DNA from: Lichenostomus cassidix
Taxonomy: Eukaryota > Chordata > Aves > Passeriformes > Meliphagidae
NCBI GenBank assembly: GCA_008360975.2
Contig: CM039183.1
Span: forward strand, 36,137,850 to 36,201,849
DNA length: 64,000 nucleotides
Direction of reading: 5' to 3'
Positions within the stretch are counted from its first letter, which is position 1. Each line of letters starts with the position of its first letter. Under the pieces are notes generated by a model. It was given only the letters and a program-made list of their open reading frames with translations. It had not been told where the DNA came from and ran no database searches. The translations under genes were made by a program, and so were the position numbers. Positions 1 to 12,789 of the stretch are shown in pieces.

Positions 1-2917
1 GGCCATTAAGGAAAGACTGTATTGACTAGGGTTCACGGATCACATTCTAAGAAACAGCTCGTTTTATTTTAATCAAGTCTAACTTATAATCTTGGCTGCA
101 AAACAACAGAATTAACTGGCAGAATAGAGGCAATTTATGATATTTTAGGGAAGCATCATGCTCTGATTTGAAAATGCACAGAGGTTCAGTGGACTCAATT
201 TTACATTTAATTAAGGTGACTTCCAGATTGGACTTTTTAATTTAATAATCATCTAAACAAATGACTCTTTATTTTGTGCTAAAGTTCTTAATTTCAGTAA
301 TCTACTCTGAAGCCTAAAGCCACTCACACTGATATAGCAAAAAATTGTTTAATCAAAGGTTGCATATGATGATAAATTGGAATGGCATTTGTTCTTCTGC
401 CCTTTTAATGCAAGAAGAATAAGTGACCTTCTAATCAACCTGTCCAATGACTTCTTCCAGACCTCTACTTATTTTACAGGATATTACAGTTAAACAAAAA
501 TTACAATTACACAGAAAGCAGAAAACAACCATGAACAAAAATCTGAGATTTTAAGACTAAGGGTATGGCTAGACAACCATAAAATGTAGTCATTATCTGA
601 CTGACAGTAAAGTAATAAATTGTAGTCATTGCCCTACTGGGAGCTAACTAATGAAAGAGGTTGGTACCTATGATGAGACACGCAGATTTGGAAAGGATTA
701 GGTCTTTCTGTCCAACATACTTGACAATGTGGAAAGGGCAGTGTCTGGGCACAATGGGAAGAAATGCACCTACCCTTGTCATGTACCTCACATGCCCACT
801 CTCTCATTGGTCTTTCTTGGGCTGCTGTTTCTATCCTGGTGTCAGAATAACTGGGTGTGGCTGAGGCCACTCCAAAGGTGGGGAGGAGGCCCTAGGAAGC
901 ACCAAGGTAAGGGCGCAGAAGGGTTGCCCAAAGGCTGAGGGGAGCAAGAAGGAAGGAGCAATACTTGCTTTTGGGATCAAAGCTCTTTTCTACATCTGTG
1001 TGTACTTCACAAATGATGGAGTAATTTTCTTGCCCACATGACTCAGTAATAAATCTAGAGAAATACCATTGGCCTGACACTGACTGTACAGGGCTGAAGA
1101 ATCAGAATAATTAGTAAAGACAGTAAGTAGTATTTAAATTTAAGGTTTGAAGAACACCGTGCCAGTGTGTGCAGAAAACACATGTCCCTTATAGCTGCAT
1201 AGCATGTGGAATCCTTAACTCTGAAAGGAGAAACAAAGGGTAGGTGAGATTGAAGTAACATAAAGACAGCCAGAATCAAGGAAACATCTCAGTAGCTGTC
1301 TCTACTATTTTCTGTCATCAATGACATATCTGTACAACATATGAGAGCGTAATCACAATGCTTTTTAGCTCATGCAGTATTCTTCATCTACAACAAATTG
1401 CTAAAACTTCCAAGGAAAGAAAAGAGAATTTACCCAAACACTACAGTCTTAAAGGCATGGGGCAAGTTAAGGTTACTCTTATCAGTAATATGAAAATCCA
1501 CTATTGCAATACCTTGACGTACTAGGAATTTAATTTTTTCTAAAGTGCCCTGCATCTTTCAGTGACCACAACTACAACTCATTTGCCTTAAAAGTTTGCT
1601 GAGAATTGTCTCAGCTTATGAACCTCTATGAATTTCTTCATTGCTGCCAAATATTAATTGAAACAATTAACTGTGAAGAACACGTAGGTGCAAAAATATT
1701 AGTACCACATAATTCTTTCTACTTAAGAGGTCCTTACTGGATTATTGCAGAAGCACTCTGGAGTTCTAATTACCTATGGAAGTCCCACAAGGTTACTGCA
1801 GAACATGGTAATTAGACAGTTGTAATATAAGGTGTTAGCAGGGGATTGAGGATTTGTGCTAAGAAGCATGGTGCTTTCATGGCTATTTACTGTGCAGAGT
1901 ACCAGAATTTAATGGATTTTGGTGGAAATCTCCAATGACAAATGTAGTTGAAAGGTGGGAGAAATATCTTAATAGGGATTCAGCAGCTGGTGAGGGAGAG
2001 TAGCTATACTCCAACATGATCTTTAGATGAATAAAAATTACTCAAGTGTTAGGAGTTTTATAGAATTTTTAAAAATCCTGATCAAATATTAAATGCAAAA
2101 TACTTTCATTTTTCAGTTTTTCAATTTTTCCATTACAGAATTCAAATTCTGTACACAGAGTGTTTCATACAAACAAGAGGCCATTTCACCATTGCTCTAT
2201 CACTGGTTAAAAAAAAAATAGGTCACTTTGTGTGGTTGATAGCGCACAATGAAATGATGTGGCTGATGTTGTGTGCAGAAGCCTTTGATTCCCTAGCTCA
2301 AAGGACAAGGTCCCCAGTGGCAGAGTGGTGTTAAAGCAAAAGCTCAGGACAAGGTTCAAGCTTGTACCCTGGGCACCGCAGCAAGAGGTTTGAACTGTTC
2401 TGCTGTGACAACCCATTCAGTAGAAGCAATGCAGCTATTACAAGTTTTTAAATACATCTCAATGTATGGATAAAACATGGACACAGAATGCTATTTAAAA
2501 ACAATACAGAGGAGAATGTTATTTAATTATATTAAGATAAAGAATTAATTTGGAATACATGAAATTGAAATAAGTAGCGGTACTGCAAATTGACACTGAT
2601 AAACAGAAGAGAAGAATGTGTTCCCAAGTGTTTCTGTTCTATGTGGCTCAGGCATTCTAAGCATGACTGTAGTTCTGCAGCCATTCACATACACCATTTC
2701 TGAGTAAACTTGACACAAAGGTCCAGCCTTTTTCCATCTTTACAACTCTGTGAAGTGGATATACAACTCTACAGAAGGAAATCACTGGACAAAGTGGAAG
2801 GTAGGGGAGAATCCATCTGTAAACGACTTAGCAGTTTACAAGACAGTTATAGTAACTGATTTGCTCACAATGGCTAACATTCAGTCAAAAAATCCAACCA
2901 TCCACAATGCTATAGGA

Positions 2918-2961
2918 ACAGTCTTCCACAAGACTGTCTGTGTAAAGGTGAAATTCACCTT
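2918..2961. repeat. Two adjacent perfect inverted repeats
   Basis: Positions 2918-2925 (ACAGTCTT) and 2930-2937 (AAGACTGT) are perfect 8-bp arms around a 4-nt loop (CCAC). Seven bases later, 2945-2952 (AAGGTGAA) and 2954-2961 (TTCACCTT) are perfect 8-bp arms around a single A. The second can also be read as AGGTGA, three bases, TCACCT: an inverted pair of E-box/receptor-like half-sites. Function is unknown and chance occurrence is possible. Confidence 0.6.
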
Positions 2962-4734
2962 AGCTAAGCATGCACCAAGGTTAGATCTCCTTAATTATAA
3001 GAAAGATAATATTGCCATTTAATCTTCTTTATCCTCTCCTGTCAGTAAAATACACCTCCCAGCTTTGTACGTCAGGCTGAATAATAGAAAGTTTACATAA
3101 TTCTGATGAACATCTAATACCTATTTTTTTAATTTAACACCCCCCCATTCCTGAATAGGCACAAATATTTAAAAGGCATATATTCTGTAGCTATTATTTC
3201 ACTTAACAAATAAGTGCAGAGATGCACAAACATAGCAGCTTCTTTTATCACATATACAAATTCATATAACAGAAAAAACAGAAAAGAATGCTCTAGATAA
3301 AACTTCCCTTAATGTTTTTAGCTCTTTTTCTAATCACAGCAAATACTTTTTATTACTCTGATTCTGAGTACATGACCTTTTAACATATCATCTTGCTTAC
3401 CTCTGTACATGGTTTGATTTGTGACAACAAAATCACAGTTACTACTTGCATTAGTTCATGATGGTGACTCATCTCCATGGAATTTAAATCCTGGCTCTTA
3501 TGATCCTGGCCCAATTAAAGCAAGTTTATTTTGTCATTTTTAACTCAACGTTAATTACGAGCTTGTTACCTTCTGCAGGTTGTTCTAATGGGATTGCTGT
3601 GTATCTGCCAAGATATGAAAACCCATGGGTGTCTATTTTTCCATGGATTGAGAAGAGATTATTCTCCCAGGCTGAATTAAAAAAAAAAAATAAAATGAAA
3701 CGAAAGAGAGAGAAAGATGCACCCTGAATGACTGTTTCCTTTCAGAAAAGCAAAGGTCTTTCCAAATATTAAAGCAAGGAGTTAAAAGCAAAGACAGAAG
3801 GTTGCTGGGTTGACATTTCTTACCAAAGGACTTATCCTGAAAAGCTGATCTCTTTTCATTTGATATACTGAGAATGGCCAAAGGACCAAAGGAATACAAA
3901 GCCAGAAGGAATGATGAAACTGCATGAAAGCAGGAAGCAGGCTGAAAGCACACATTCCCACTAACACATGAAGCCACAACAGAAGGATGAGGTGGCTGGA
4001 AGTTTAATGCTAACAACCAACCTTCCTTGCCCAGTTAGCAATCTCAGTAAAGCAGGGTTTTTCTCCTCTCTAAGTGAAAAATATCTCACTTGAAAAAGGT
4101 TAGAAAATATTAATATATTCACAAAAGTCACTCCTTTAATCCACTCAATACATGCATGCAAAAGTTTCACAGGCTTTTATGGTATCCACCTCTTGAAGCA
4201 AGAGACAGCACAGTGTATCTCACAACTTTCCAATGGATGCTGGGAAGTTTTGTTTATTGACTTATTGCAGTATGTGAAGTGTAAACTGATTTTCTCATCA
4301 TTTAGATGTATCCAAAGCTTTCACATTCCGGGTACTGACAAGATGTAACTGGCTAGCAGTCTTACTAAGTAACACATTTACACCTTGGGGAAATATCTTT
4401 CCATGGTATATACTGGAAGTGCTAATTGACTTTTATTTCCTAATAACTGTTGAAACTAATAAGTTGGCAAAAGCTGGTGATTTCAAAGAACTGTAAATTA
4501 GACATTAAGACATCTTTCAGACTGTCAAACCTATATGTGAAAATCTTTAAAAAGCAATTTTTAAGCTTTTGCCCTCTGGAATGAATTAATGAAGTCATCA
4601 ATAAGTCAATCATAACTGTCATAATGCAGGATGTTGAGAATCTAGTAACATCATACCTGCAATTACTACTACTTTAAGTCATCAGGAAAGTAATGCAATT
4701 GCCTTTTCCTGAATCAGCAGAATGGCAGTATGGG

Positions 4735-4751
4735 AAAAAAAAAAAAAAAAA
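4735..4751. repeat. Poly(A) run, 17 bp
   Basis: An uninterrupted run of 17 A in intron 7. No retrotransposon body was recognised next to it on either side, so it is annotated only as a homopolymer. Confidence 0.95.
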
Positions 4752-5215
4752 CCTGAGCTGCAGCTAAGACATTTAGGACATTTGACATTATGCCTCAGGA
4801 ACTGGACTTTTTTTTAAGTGATCTGACAATCTCCTCTCTCACCTTCCCGTACCACACATTCGCACAATTTCTTAACACATTGACTGACTATGCAGAGAAG
4901 TAAAAATTAAAATTATCACAAGATCACAGGAAAAAATAAGCAGATGGACAGAGAAAAGGCTCCTGATAAGTATCTAAGGGAATGATGGATGTTAGAATTC
5001 ATAATTCATTAGATGGCAGAGAATCCACAGATAATTGACCTTAAAATTATTCTGTTGGGAGAAATTTTTCACTGAGTGCTTGTATGTTTTTAAGATATCA
5101 CAATCAATTGACCAGGTATCAAAAACCCCAGGAAAACCCTTCTATGGCTTCCTGCAGTTGAGAGAAATCATTGTAATGCCAAGCCTAATGCAGTGTCAAG
5201 AACAGACCCCTTCTT

Positions 5216-6255
5216 CAAAATTCACAAGATCACAGACTGTGCTAAGTTGGAAGGGACCCACAAGGGTCATCAAGTCTAACTCCTTGCCCTGTACAGAGCC
5301 ATCTCCAGGAATCACACCATGCACCTGAGAGCATTGTCCAAACACTTCATGAACTCTGTGAGGCTGGTGCTGTGACCAGTGCCGTGGGGAGCTGCTCCAG
5401 TGCCCAACCATCCTCTGGGTGAAGAACCTTTTCCTAATATCCAACCTAAACCTCCTGTGACACAACTTCAGGCCATTCCTTCGGGTCCTGTCACTGGGCA
5501 CCACAGAGATTGGTGCCTGCCCCTCCTCTCCCCCTCACGAGGAAGCTGTTGATGGCAATGAGACCTCTCAGGTCTCCTGGTCTCCTCCAGGCTGAACAGA
5601 CCAAGTTACCTCAGCTGCTCCTCATACAGCTTCCCCTAAAGGCTCTTCACCATCTTTGTTGACCTCCTTTGGACACTCTCTAAGCACTTTATATCTTTCT
5701 TATATTATGGCACCCAAAACTGCCCCCAGCACTCGAGGTGAGGCTGCCCCAGTGCAGTGCAGAGCAGAGGAGGACAATCCCCTCCCTTGCCCAGCTGGCT
5801 AAGCTGTGCCTGATGCCCCAAGGACAGGATTTTCCCTCCTGGCTGCTAGGACACTGCTGGCTCATGTTCAACCTGCCAGTGACCAGGATCCATGGTGCTG
5901 CTTTCCAGCATCTTACTCTCCAGCCTGTCCATATATCCAGGGCTATCCCATCCCAGGTGCAGAATCCAGCATTTTCCCACGCTGAACTTCTTATGATTGG
6001 TGATTGCTTAGCCCTCTCATTTGTTGAGGTCTCTCTGCAGATTCTTCCTGCCTTCAGGGGAGTCAACAGCTCCTCACAGTTTTGTATCTTCTGTGAACTT
6101 GTTGAGGATCCCTTCCAGTTCTGTGCCCAAGTCATTTACAAAGATTTTGAAGAGCACAGGGCCTTGGGTGGAGCCCTGTGGAACCCCACTAGTGACAGGT
6201 CCTCAGTCTGATGTCACCCCATTCACTAAAATTCACCCCATTACTATCCCACAGG
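5216..6255 (-). mobile_element. CR1 LINE, 5'-truncated copy (end of ORF2 RT plus 3' UTR)
   Basis: CR1 is the main non-LTR retrotransposon of birds; its ORF2 encodes an endonuclease and a reverse transcriptase. Read from right to left, the minus strand shows the RT motif GVPQGS at 6170-6187. The FADD-box region follows at about 6077-6097, degraded to FTEDTKL, so the catalytic FADD motif is not preserved. LNMSQQC appears at about 5852-5872. The conserved C-terminal part then leads into the 3' UTR, which begins in the GLEHLSYEE-type region. The copy ends at 5216 in a decayed TCTGTGAT-type tail typical of CR1 3' ends. The longest frame (minus 5689-6135) is one of several broken pieces. The 5' part is missing beyond about 6255, the usual LINE truncation. 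It lies in the same orientation as PRKN transcription. Subfamily was not determined. Confidence 0.93.
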
Positions 6256-9086
6256 GCCACTGGAAATGGTGAAATCAGGAAATATGATTGGGACCCGTGC
6301 ATTTACTGAAAGGGACAGCTTGGCCATATTAAACTGGGATGTGTTTCATTCACTCCATAGGTTCTGACTCATTCAAAGGCCATTAGCAGTCACAAAGCTG
6401 ACTGCTGACCGTTTCCCTATTCAGGGTTTATAATTAGAGTGGAGGTGGTAGACAATAAAAGCAGGGAAGATGCATAACAAGACCAAAGAACAGAGTAAAA
6501 GGTAAGGCTGGCCAATGGAGTTAAAAAGGGGATGGAAAGAAAATTAGACACTTCATGCTGCCAAAGCAATAAAACAGTGAGAGTCTGGGAAAGAAGAGAG
6601 AAAAGAAAATTGGTGGAGTTCAATCAGGAATGGAGAGGAAATGGCCCAGTAAGAATAAAATGAGGCACAGAGCATACATAAAGAGAGTTACATGGAAGGG
6701 AATTAAAGAGTGGAAAGATTGTCCCTACACTGAGGACATCAGAAGATCTCAGCTGACTAAAGGTGAACAAAGAAACCCACAAAGGAGTGGGAGAGGGACA
6801 ATGAGGGAAATAATTAGATGTTAAAACTGAAGAATTAAAAAACACTTGCCATTTAAATACTGCAGCAAACTTGAGAGTAAATACTGCAACAGAGCAAGCT
6901 GAATTGGCAAGATCGGAAGGTGCACAAAAAGGATGCCAAGTCATAAGACCAAGGGACTTCAGGATGTGTGTACACTGGTGTGATGGCACGACTTTTAAGA
7001 TGATCTACTCAGTGTTACATGTACCAGCACGTGCTCCTTTGACTTTTCCACTAAATAACACTGATTATAAAGTATATTAAAAAAGCGAAGTAAGGTACAA
7101 TTCGTAAGTGCACCATAATCCTGTAGAGTAATCAGACACAATAAAATTTCTGTTAAAAAAAAAAAGGTGCAAGCAGTAAAGTAACAGAATTAAGTCCATT
7201 TTCAGTTCATGCTCTGAAGTCTATAGGTCTGGTATCGCATCTAATGTGTAAATGCAAGTTTTAAAGTCATTTCAGAAGAAACCTGAAGTACATTTGACTA
7301 TTTCATTAATGGTCTGTGCTCTTGGCCTGAAACACATGGGCACACAGAAACAAAATACTTAAGAATCACTTTTAACAGCAATTTTTGAAATCAGCATGTC
7401 TTTCCTAATGGACAATTCTTTCAGGACTACATATTTCATTGCTGCTTCCATCTATCACTAATGTTCTTTCTCCCACCTAGACCCCTATTCAGAGCTCCCT
7501 TATTCATAACTAAGCCAGACTTCCAAACTTTTAACAGATTATTTTTCCCATGTGAAACTGTTTTAGTGACATAATATTAACAGTTTTGCAAGCCTTAGCT
7601 CCATTCTGGGCACTGCAGCACCATATAAAACAGGATTTTTTAGATGTGTATGCCATTTTCCCCTAGAACTGACATCTAAGGTAACAAAAGTCCTTTCCCA
7701 GCCACCAAGGATTTTATAAGCATTATCAGTAATGTAGTTGATTGCATTATCTGCAGAGAATATTCACCCATTTACAGTGAAGAAATAGACAGATGCCATG
7801 CTGACCACTTCAGAGAGCAGGAAAGGACTATTAGAAATGGGGGTCCTAATAGAGCTATTGTGTCCCATTTCACTTCTAACAACTGTGATCTCTTTGTGTC
7901 CTTCAGCAGGGTTTCCAAGATGCTAACCACTCAGAGCTTAACAGGCATACAGATTCTCACTAGCCAGCAAAATTAGGTGACTGAATAATTTTCTACCAAC
8001 TTTTTCTTGTGCTTATATTTATCTCAAATGTAATTCTCACAATATATAATGATATTGCAGTTTTGCTTCTGTTTTTCATAGATGTTTAGTGACTCATCCA
8101 GTCATCTTTAAGTCTTGCAACCCTCTGCATTGTTTGATTCAACTCCCTTCGCACATATTAGTATGCTTCTCACTGAATCTCTGTCTTTTAAAAAATGTTT
8201 TGCACAGTCTTATAAATTACATGTTCGTTTTTTTCCCCCATGAAGATTTTCTTCAACTGCCTTTTAAATTTCTGGTGGAGATTCAGGCTTACAATAGTAA
8301 GGACCAATAAACCTCCCCTTGAGCTAGACCGGCAAATGAACCCTTGCTTTATGTTAAATGCATAGGTTTTAAGTAAAGCAGACACAAATGTGAAGAAGTG
8401 ATGAGCTCTAGAGTCAAATATAATTTATTTCTTAAATGTAGTTTTAGGACATGGGAGAAGCATCATTAAGAAAAGATAAGACAAAAATAAAGAAGAAAAG
8501 TGAAAGTCAAGTAGTCCAGAAGAAAAGGTGAATTAATAGTGCATGCAAAATTAGCAAATTGGCAGCTATCGGGTAAAACTAAAGAGGTGGCTTAAGAAAG
8601 CAGTCATTCTACAAAGGGGAGAGGCAATCACAGCAAAACAACAGCTGTCTGAAAGTCCCCTTCATTTTCTCAGAGAACACACATTGGCTTGAACATGTCT
8701 CCAGTCTTCACCCTGAAGGCCAAGAGGTGGAGACAAGAAAGAATCAGCTACACTGCAACTTCTCCCAGAGTGGGTTGATCACACTGAACCACACTGCTGT
8801 GACCCTCTGAAGAGTATGGAAGAAGGAGATATTGCCAATTCCATGCCTTTTTCCCGCAGCCAACAGTCTCTTTTTTTTACCTCTGTAGCTGCTCCTACCA
8901 GCTGGAGTCCACTACTATCTTTCCTCTATGTTTGCTTATTTATCTTAATATTTATTCTCACCTTCATTCCTCTTCCTATACTTACATGAGTTTTACATTA
9001 CATTTTATGACAGTTTGGTAAAACGGTTTGGTTCGGGGTTTGGGGTTTTTTTAATAAAATGTGTAAGAATTAAGAAAACAACAAAC

Positions 9087-9102
9087 AAAAAAAAAAAAAA
9101 AA
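9087..9102. repeat. Poly(A) run, 16 bp
   Basis: Sixteen consecutive A after a short ACAAAC-type A/C stretch. No adjoining mobile element was recognised. Confidence 0.95.
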
Positions 9103-9423
9103 GAACAGAATATTCCACAGGAGGGAAAAGACTATAAGCATAAAACACTAAAAAAAGCTGAAAATTAGAGGCAGAAACTCTTACCACAAATGACCCACAA
9201 AATTACATTTTGATGTTAAATGTTGATAGTTTCTAACTAGCCAGTAGTTCAGTTCTGACATAACATAAAGAATCATACCCAAATGACTTCACCTGGAGTT
9301 GTGAAGAAATACTTTAAAAGAAAATATAACTCCATTAAATCAAGTAGCAAAAGCAGTATGACAATTTCTGAGATTTTTTGACTTCTAACCCAAAAGCTAT
9401 ACCTTTCCATGTATACTTATATG

Positions 9424-9447
9424 CATATGTGAGTGTATACACATATG
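9424..9447. repeat. Inverted repeat in alternating purine/pyrimidine tract
   Basis: Arms CATATGTG (9424-9431) and CACATATG (9440-9447) are perfect complements with an 8-nt loop. They sit in a longer TATGCATATG/TATACATGCATAC-like stretch (about 9412-9470) of mostly alternating purines and pyrimidines. Confidence 0.7.
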
Positions 9448-12400
9448 TATTCTGCTTGAATATACATGCATACTAGTCCCTCACACATACAAATATTTAT
9501 GTTTATATAAAATGCATAACATGACTTTGTAATGGATAGAATAAACAGTGGCAAAACCATGAGGGAGCTATGCAAGTCATCCTAACTGAGCAATATTAAG
9601 CCATAAAATGCCATCATTCATCCTGTATTCCATATATATTTTACAAATATATTCCTATAAAAATGTTAAAAAGAGTTTTACAAATTTTATTAGCATTATT
9701 TTTCATATCCATCTGCCTGTAGAACCAGGCTCCCTTAGTACTAAGATTCCAACTGTAGAGGGCCCTGAGGGAGAGGAATAGCATAATATTTTTTTAAAAC
9801 CTCTCAAATTATGCAAAGTAGATTTCCAACACATAAAAAGTGTCATAAGCTTAAAGTCTGCTGTGAGCTAAAAGCGTGTGCCAATGGAAATCGAGGATTC
9901 TTCCCTAAGAGCATAAAGTTTCCATTTTCATTCCTTAGATTTGCAAGATATCTCTAATCGGCACCAGCACTGAACTGTGCCCGTACCTGCTCTTCTACAT
10001 ATCTAACTTTTAGCACTGCTTATGCATATTCTGAGAAGACAAAAACATGAAAAAGAAAAAAAAAAGTTTCTCTTCCAAAAACTGTGCAACTTGATATTCT
10101 TTAGAGGTCTGGGGCTGTAAATTCACTCCACTTAAGTCCCACTGGGACAAGAGCGGGGGAGTTCATTAAAGTGGCTGTAAATGCACACAATTTGTAAATG
10201 ACCACATGAATACCTAATACTTTACACAATGTGACACACAAATACAATAAGTGACCTTTTCAGGAGTCAGAGTGGCTGAGCAGGTGCACGAGGGAAATTG
10301 CACACAGTGGTATTTGGGAGCAGCCACACAGGGAGCTTATTGCACAACCTGACTTTAAATCTGCCCTCTTACATATAGGCTATCAACACCTATTATAAAT
10401 AACAAACAAAGCCAGAGTTTGAGTTTATACACATGGAAATGGAAACAAGTGTTTTGGCAATAAATTTTTCAGCTCTGGCTTTGAAAAAATGAATTAAGGC
10501 TGTTAGAGAAGGGCAGTTTCTGAATGCCTCAAAATGCCTGGAAAATCTCATTTCTCCATGGGCAAGAAAAAAGCTGTTTTAAGTCTAATACACAAAGTCT
10601 AATATAAAAAATAGAGAAGGTGCCTTGTGACAGAATTTAGGAACATACAATATGTGCTTAGGAGAATTGTCTTTCATAAATACATTGATAACTACTTTTA
10701 ATTCACCTTTAAATGCAATAATTCACCCTTAGTTTGATTGTAATATTATTTTGCTTTCAGTTGTGATAATTTTATTGTTATATATAGATATTCAGTATAC
10801 AGTGGGGTGACTGGATTTGAACTACTATGTAAAGCTATTCATTAGTGGATAAAAAAATTCAGAAAAGTTCATTGATTCATATTGAAAGAACTATCAGAGG
10901 AAGATTTGGTCAATATAGTAAAATTTACCTGATAAAGCTAAATAATGTATGTACCTCAATGAAAGAATTAAAAAATTGAATGCAAAGCTAAATAAAGATG
11001 TATTTGTACATTTGAATCCATTATCTTCCTGATATAAAATTTTTATCACAACGAAAGTTCAGAAGGCACAAAGTGAAAGCAAAATACAGATATGTATATA
11101 TACCTGCACATATATGAAACTTGACAGACAAGGATTAGAAATGTAAATCTAGAGTAATTTTAGTTACTTTTATAGATACTCAAAGCAAGATAAGCCAGGA
11201 CTACTCTTTGCAGGTACAAATCATTGCATTACATTTTGCTTAGATTTGCCCAAATTTCTGGGTGTAAGTCTATGTCTACATGCTGCCAGATCAGCAGTTT
11301 GTAAGTGGGAGGCTGAAGCAAGCCAAGATTTCAGTGTTATCTCTTCCAAACTTTTCTGGTGCATTAGCAATCACTTTCTGGCTGCAAACAATACCATACT
11401 GTATGTGTCATATTGTTAGTACTATGCCTTAATTTCAGATGTAAAACTGCCTCTCAAAATAGAGCAGAGAGTGAATTAAAAAAAAGGTCATCCTACCAGA
11501 ACTGTGAGAAACTAGAAAAGACAGAGGGCCATATTTGCAGGTTCCTTGGATATATCACAACATATGGTATAGAGAACATTTTATATTTAAACCTCTCCAA
11601 AATACTGAATTGTCATTCATAAGAAGACTCTTCTGTGCTTTTGAGTTCTGAGGACTAGAATTTAATCTCATTCTGTCTTTGTTGTTGGCATAAATCCACA
11701 TTTTCCAGTAGCACCTAAGAGAAAAACTTTACCTAAGAAATATCCTTTGTTTACTGGTGTCTATTGAAATGGCCAGGAAGCTACCTACATGCAAACCCCA
11801 TCTTTTTGAATTTGGGAGACATGTGTTCTTGGGACGAATTAACTGTACAGAATTTCAATGTTACAATTAAAACCAGACAGTTTTCCCCATTCCAGGTACT
11901 TTTCCATTTCAGTATTTAAATGACTACCCTTTTAAACCTTGGAGAAGTATGTTAAGCCATGAGTATTTTAGTTTATATTCTCAAACACCAAGACGTATCC
12001 CAAACTCACATTAGACTCATTGAGAGCTGTCCATCAAAACCCTGGCATTTTAAAAATATGTAACTCAGGTAATAGTGGGATAAAAAGTTAAACTTTAGAA
12101 CACTGTCCTTAAAGGACTATAAAGATTTCTAGTACAAACAGGTTCTCTCAGTTGCAACTTAATGTTGCTTCCCAATATTTAACCTATGACATAACATGAA
12201 TTACATGGTACTTTTAGTTACCATAGTTAAAGCAGTAATCATCTTTGAGAAAAATCTTGGTCACACACCAGTCCTGATTTCTGGAATACCAAAAGTGTAA
12301 GTATAAATCTCCTTAATATCCCATGAAATATCACTTCAGTTGTCCTACTTTCCTCTCAGTCTGTGCAAACTGATTATCAACTGCTTTTAGCTGCTTTGTG

Positions 12401-12772
12401 AAGGATACAGAAAGTGATCTTAACACACTCATAGCAGCCACAGGAGGATCATCCTAAAGTTAGGAAACTCGCCCAGTGCGAGAGGAGCAGATCTGAATAT
12501 CCTGAATTTCGTTGTCATATTCTGCTGAATGACATCCCTTAAACAACTTGTATGGCATCTAGAGAACAAATCCAGCATGGAGGTATCCCATTCTAGAGGA
12601 ATACATCTCACACCAAATTTTAGTTAATGTCCAGGCTCCAGTAAAGCTAAAATGAAAGCATAGGTTACAAATCTTACATTTGCTCTAAGGCTGGACCTTG
12701 CTATCAGTGCTAAATTCCAATGCTGTGCTGCTTCCATCTCTAATTAGAGAGCGTGACATGTATCCACTGTGT

Positions 12773-12789
12773 TATATATATATATATAT
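12773..12789. repeat. (TA)n microsatellite
   Basis: Seventeen bases of uninterrupted TA dinucleotide repeat in intron 7, a likely length-variable site. Confidence 0.95.

Larger units (their letters stand above)
1..5215. other. PRKN: PRKN intron 7 sequence, no gene recognised
   Basis: AT-rich unique-looking sequence. It holds two adjacent perfect inverted repeats at 2918-2961 and an A17 run at 4735-4751. The block at about 640-960 is richer in GC but matches nothing I know. Short open frames here, for example 3633-4016 on the minus strand, have no recognisable domain and no coding character. Confidence 0.8.

Noticed and set aside
3633..4016. 127-codon minus-strand frame
   Set aside because: No recognisable domain, overlaps other frames, and passes through a poly-purine run. 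Such lengths are expected by chance in 64 kb.
5689..6211. Open frames of 148 and 157 codons on opposite strands
   Set aside because: Both lie within the CR1 copy. The minus frame is broken LINE ORF2 and the plus frame is its antisense shadow.
8750..8790. Possible parkin exon 8 (CTGGGAGAAG on the minus strand)
   Set aside because: The flanking codons do not match the RING1 end and no splice sites of the right spacing were seen.
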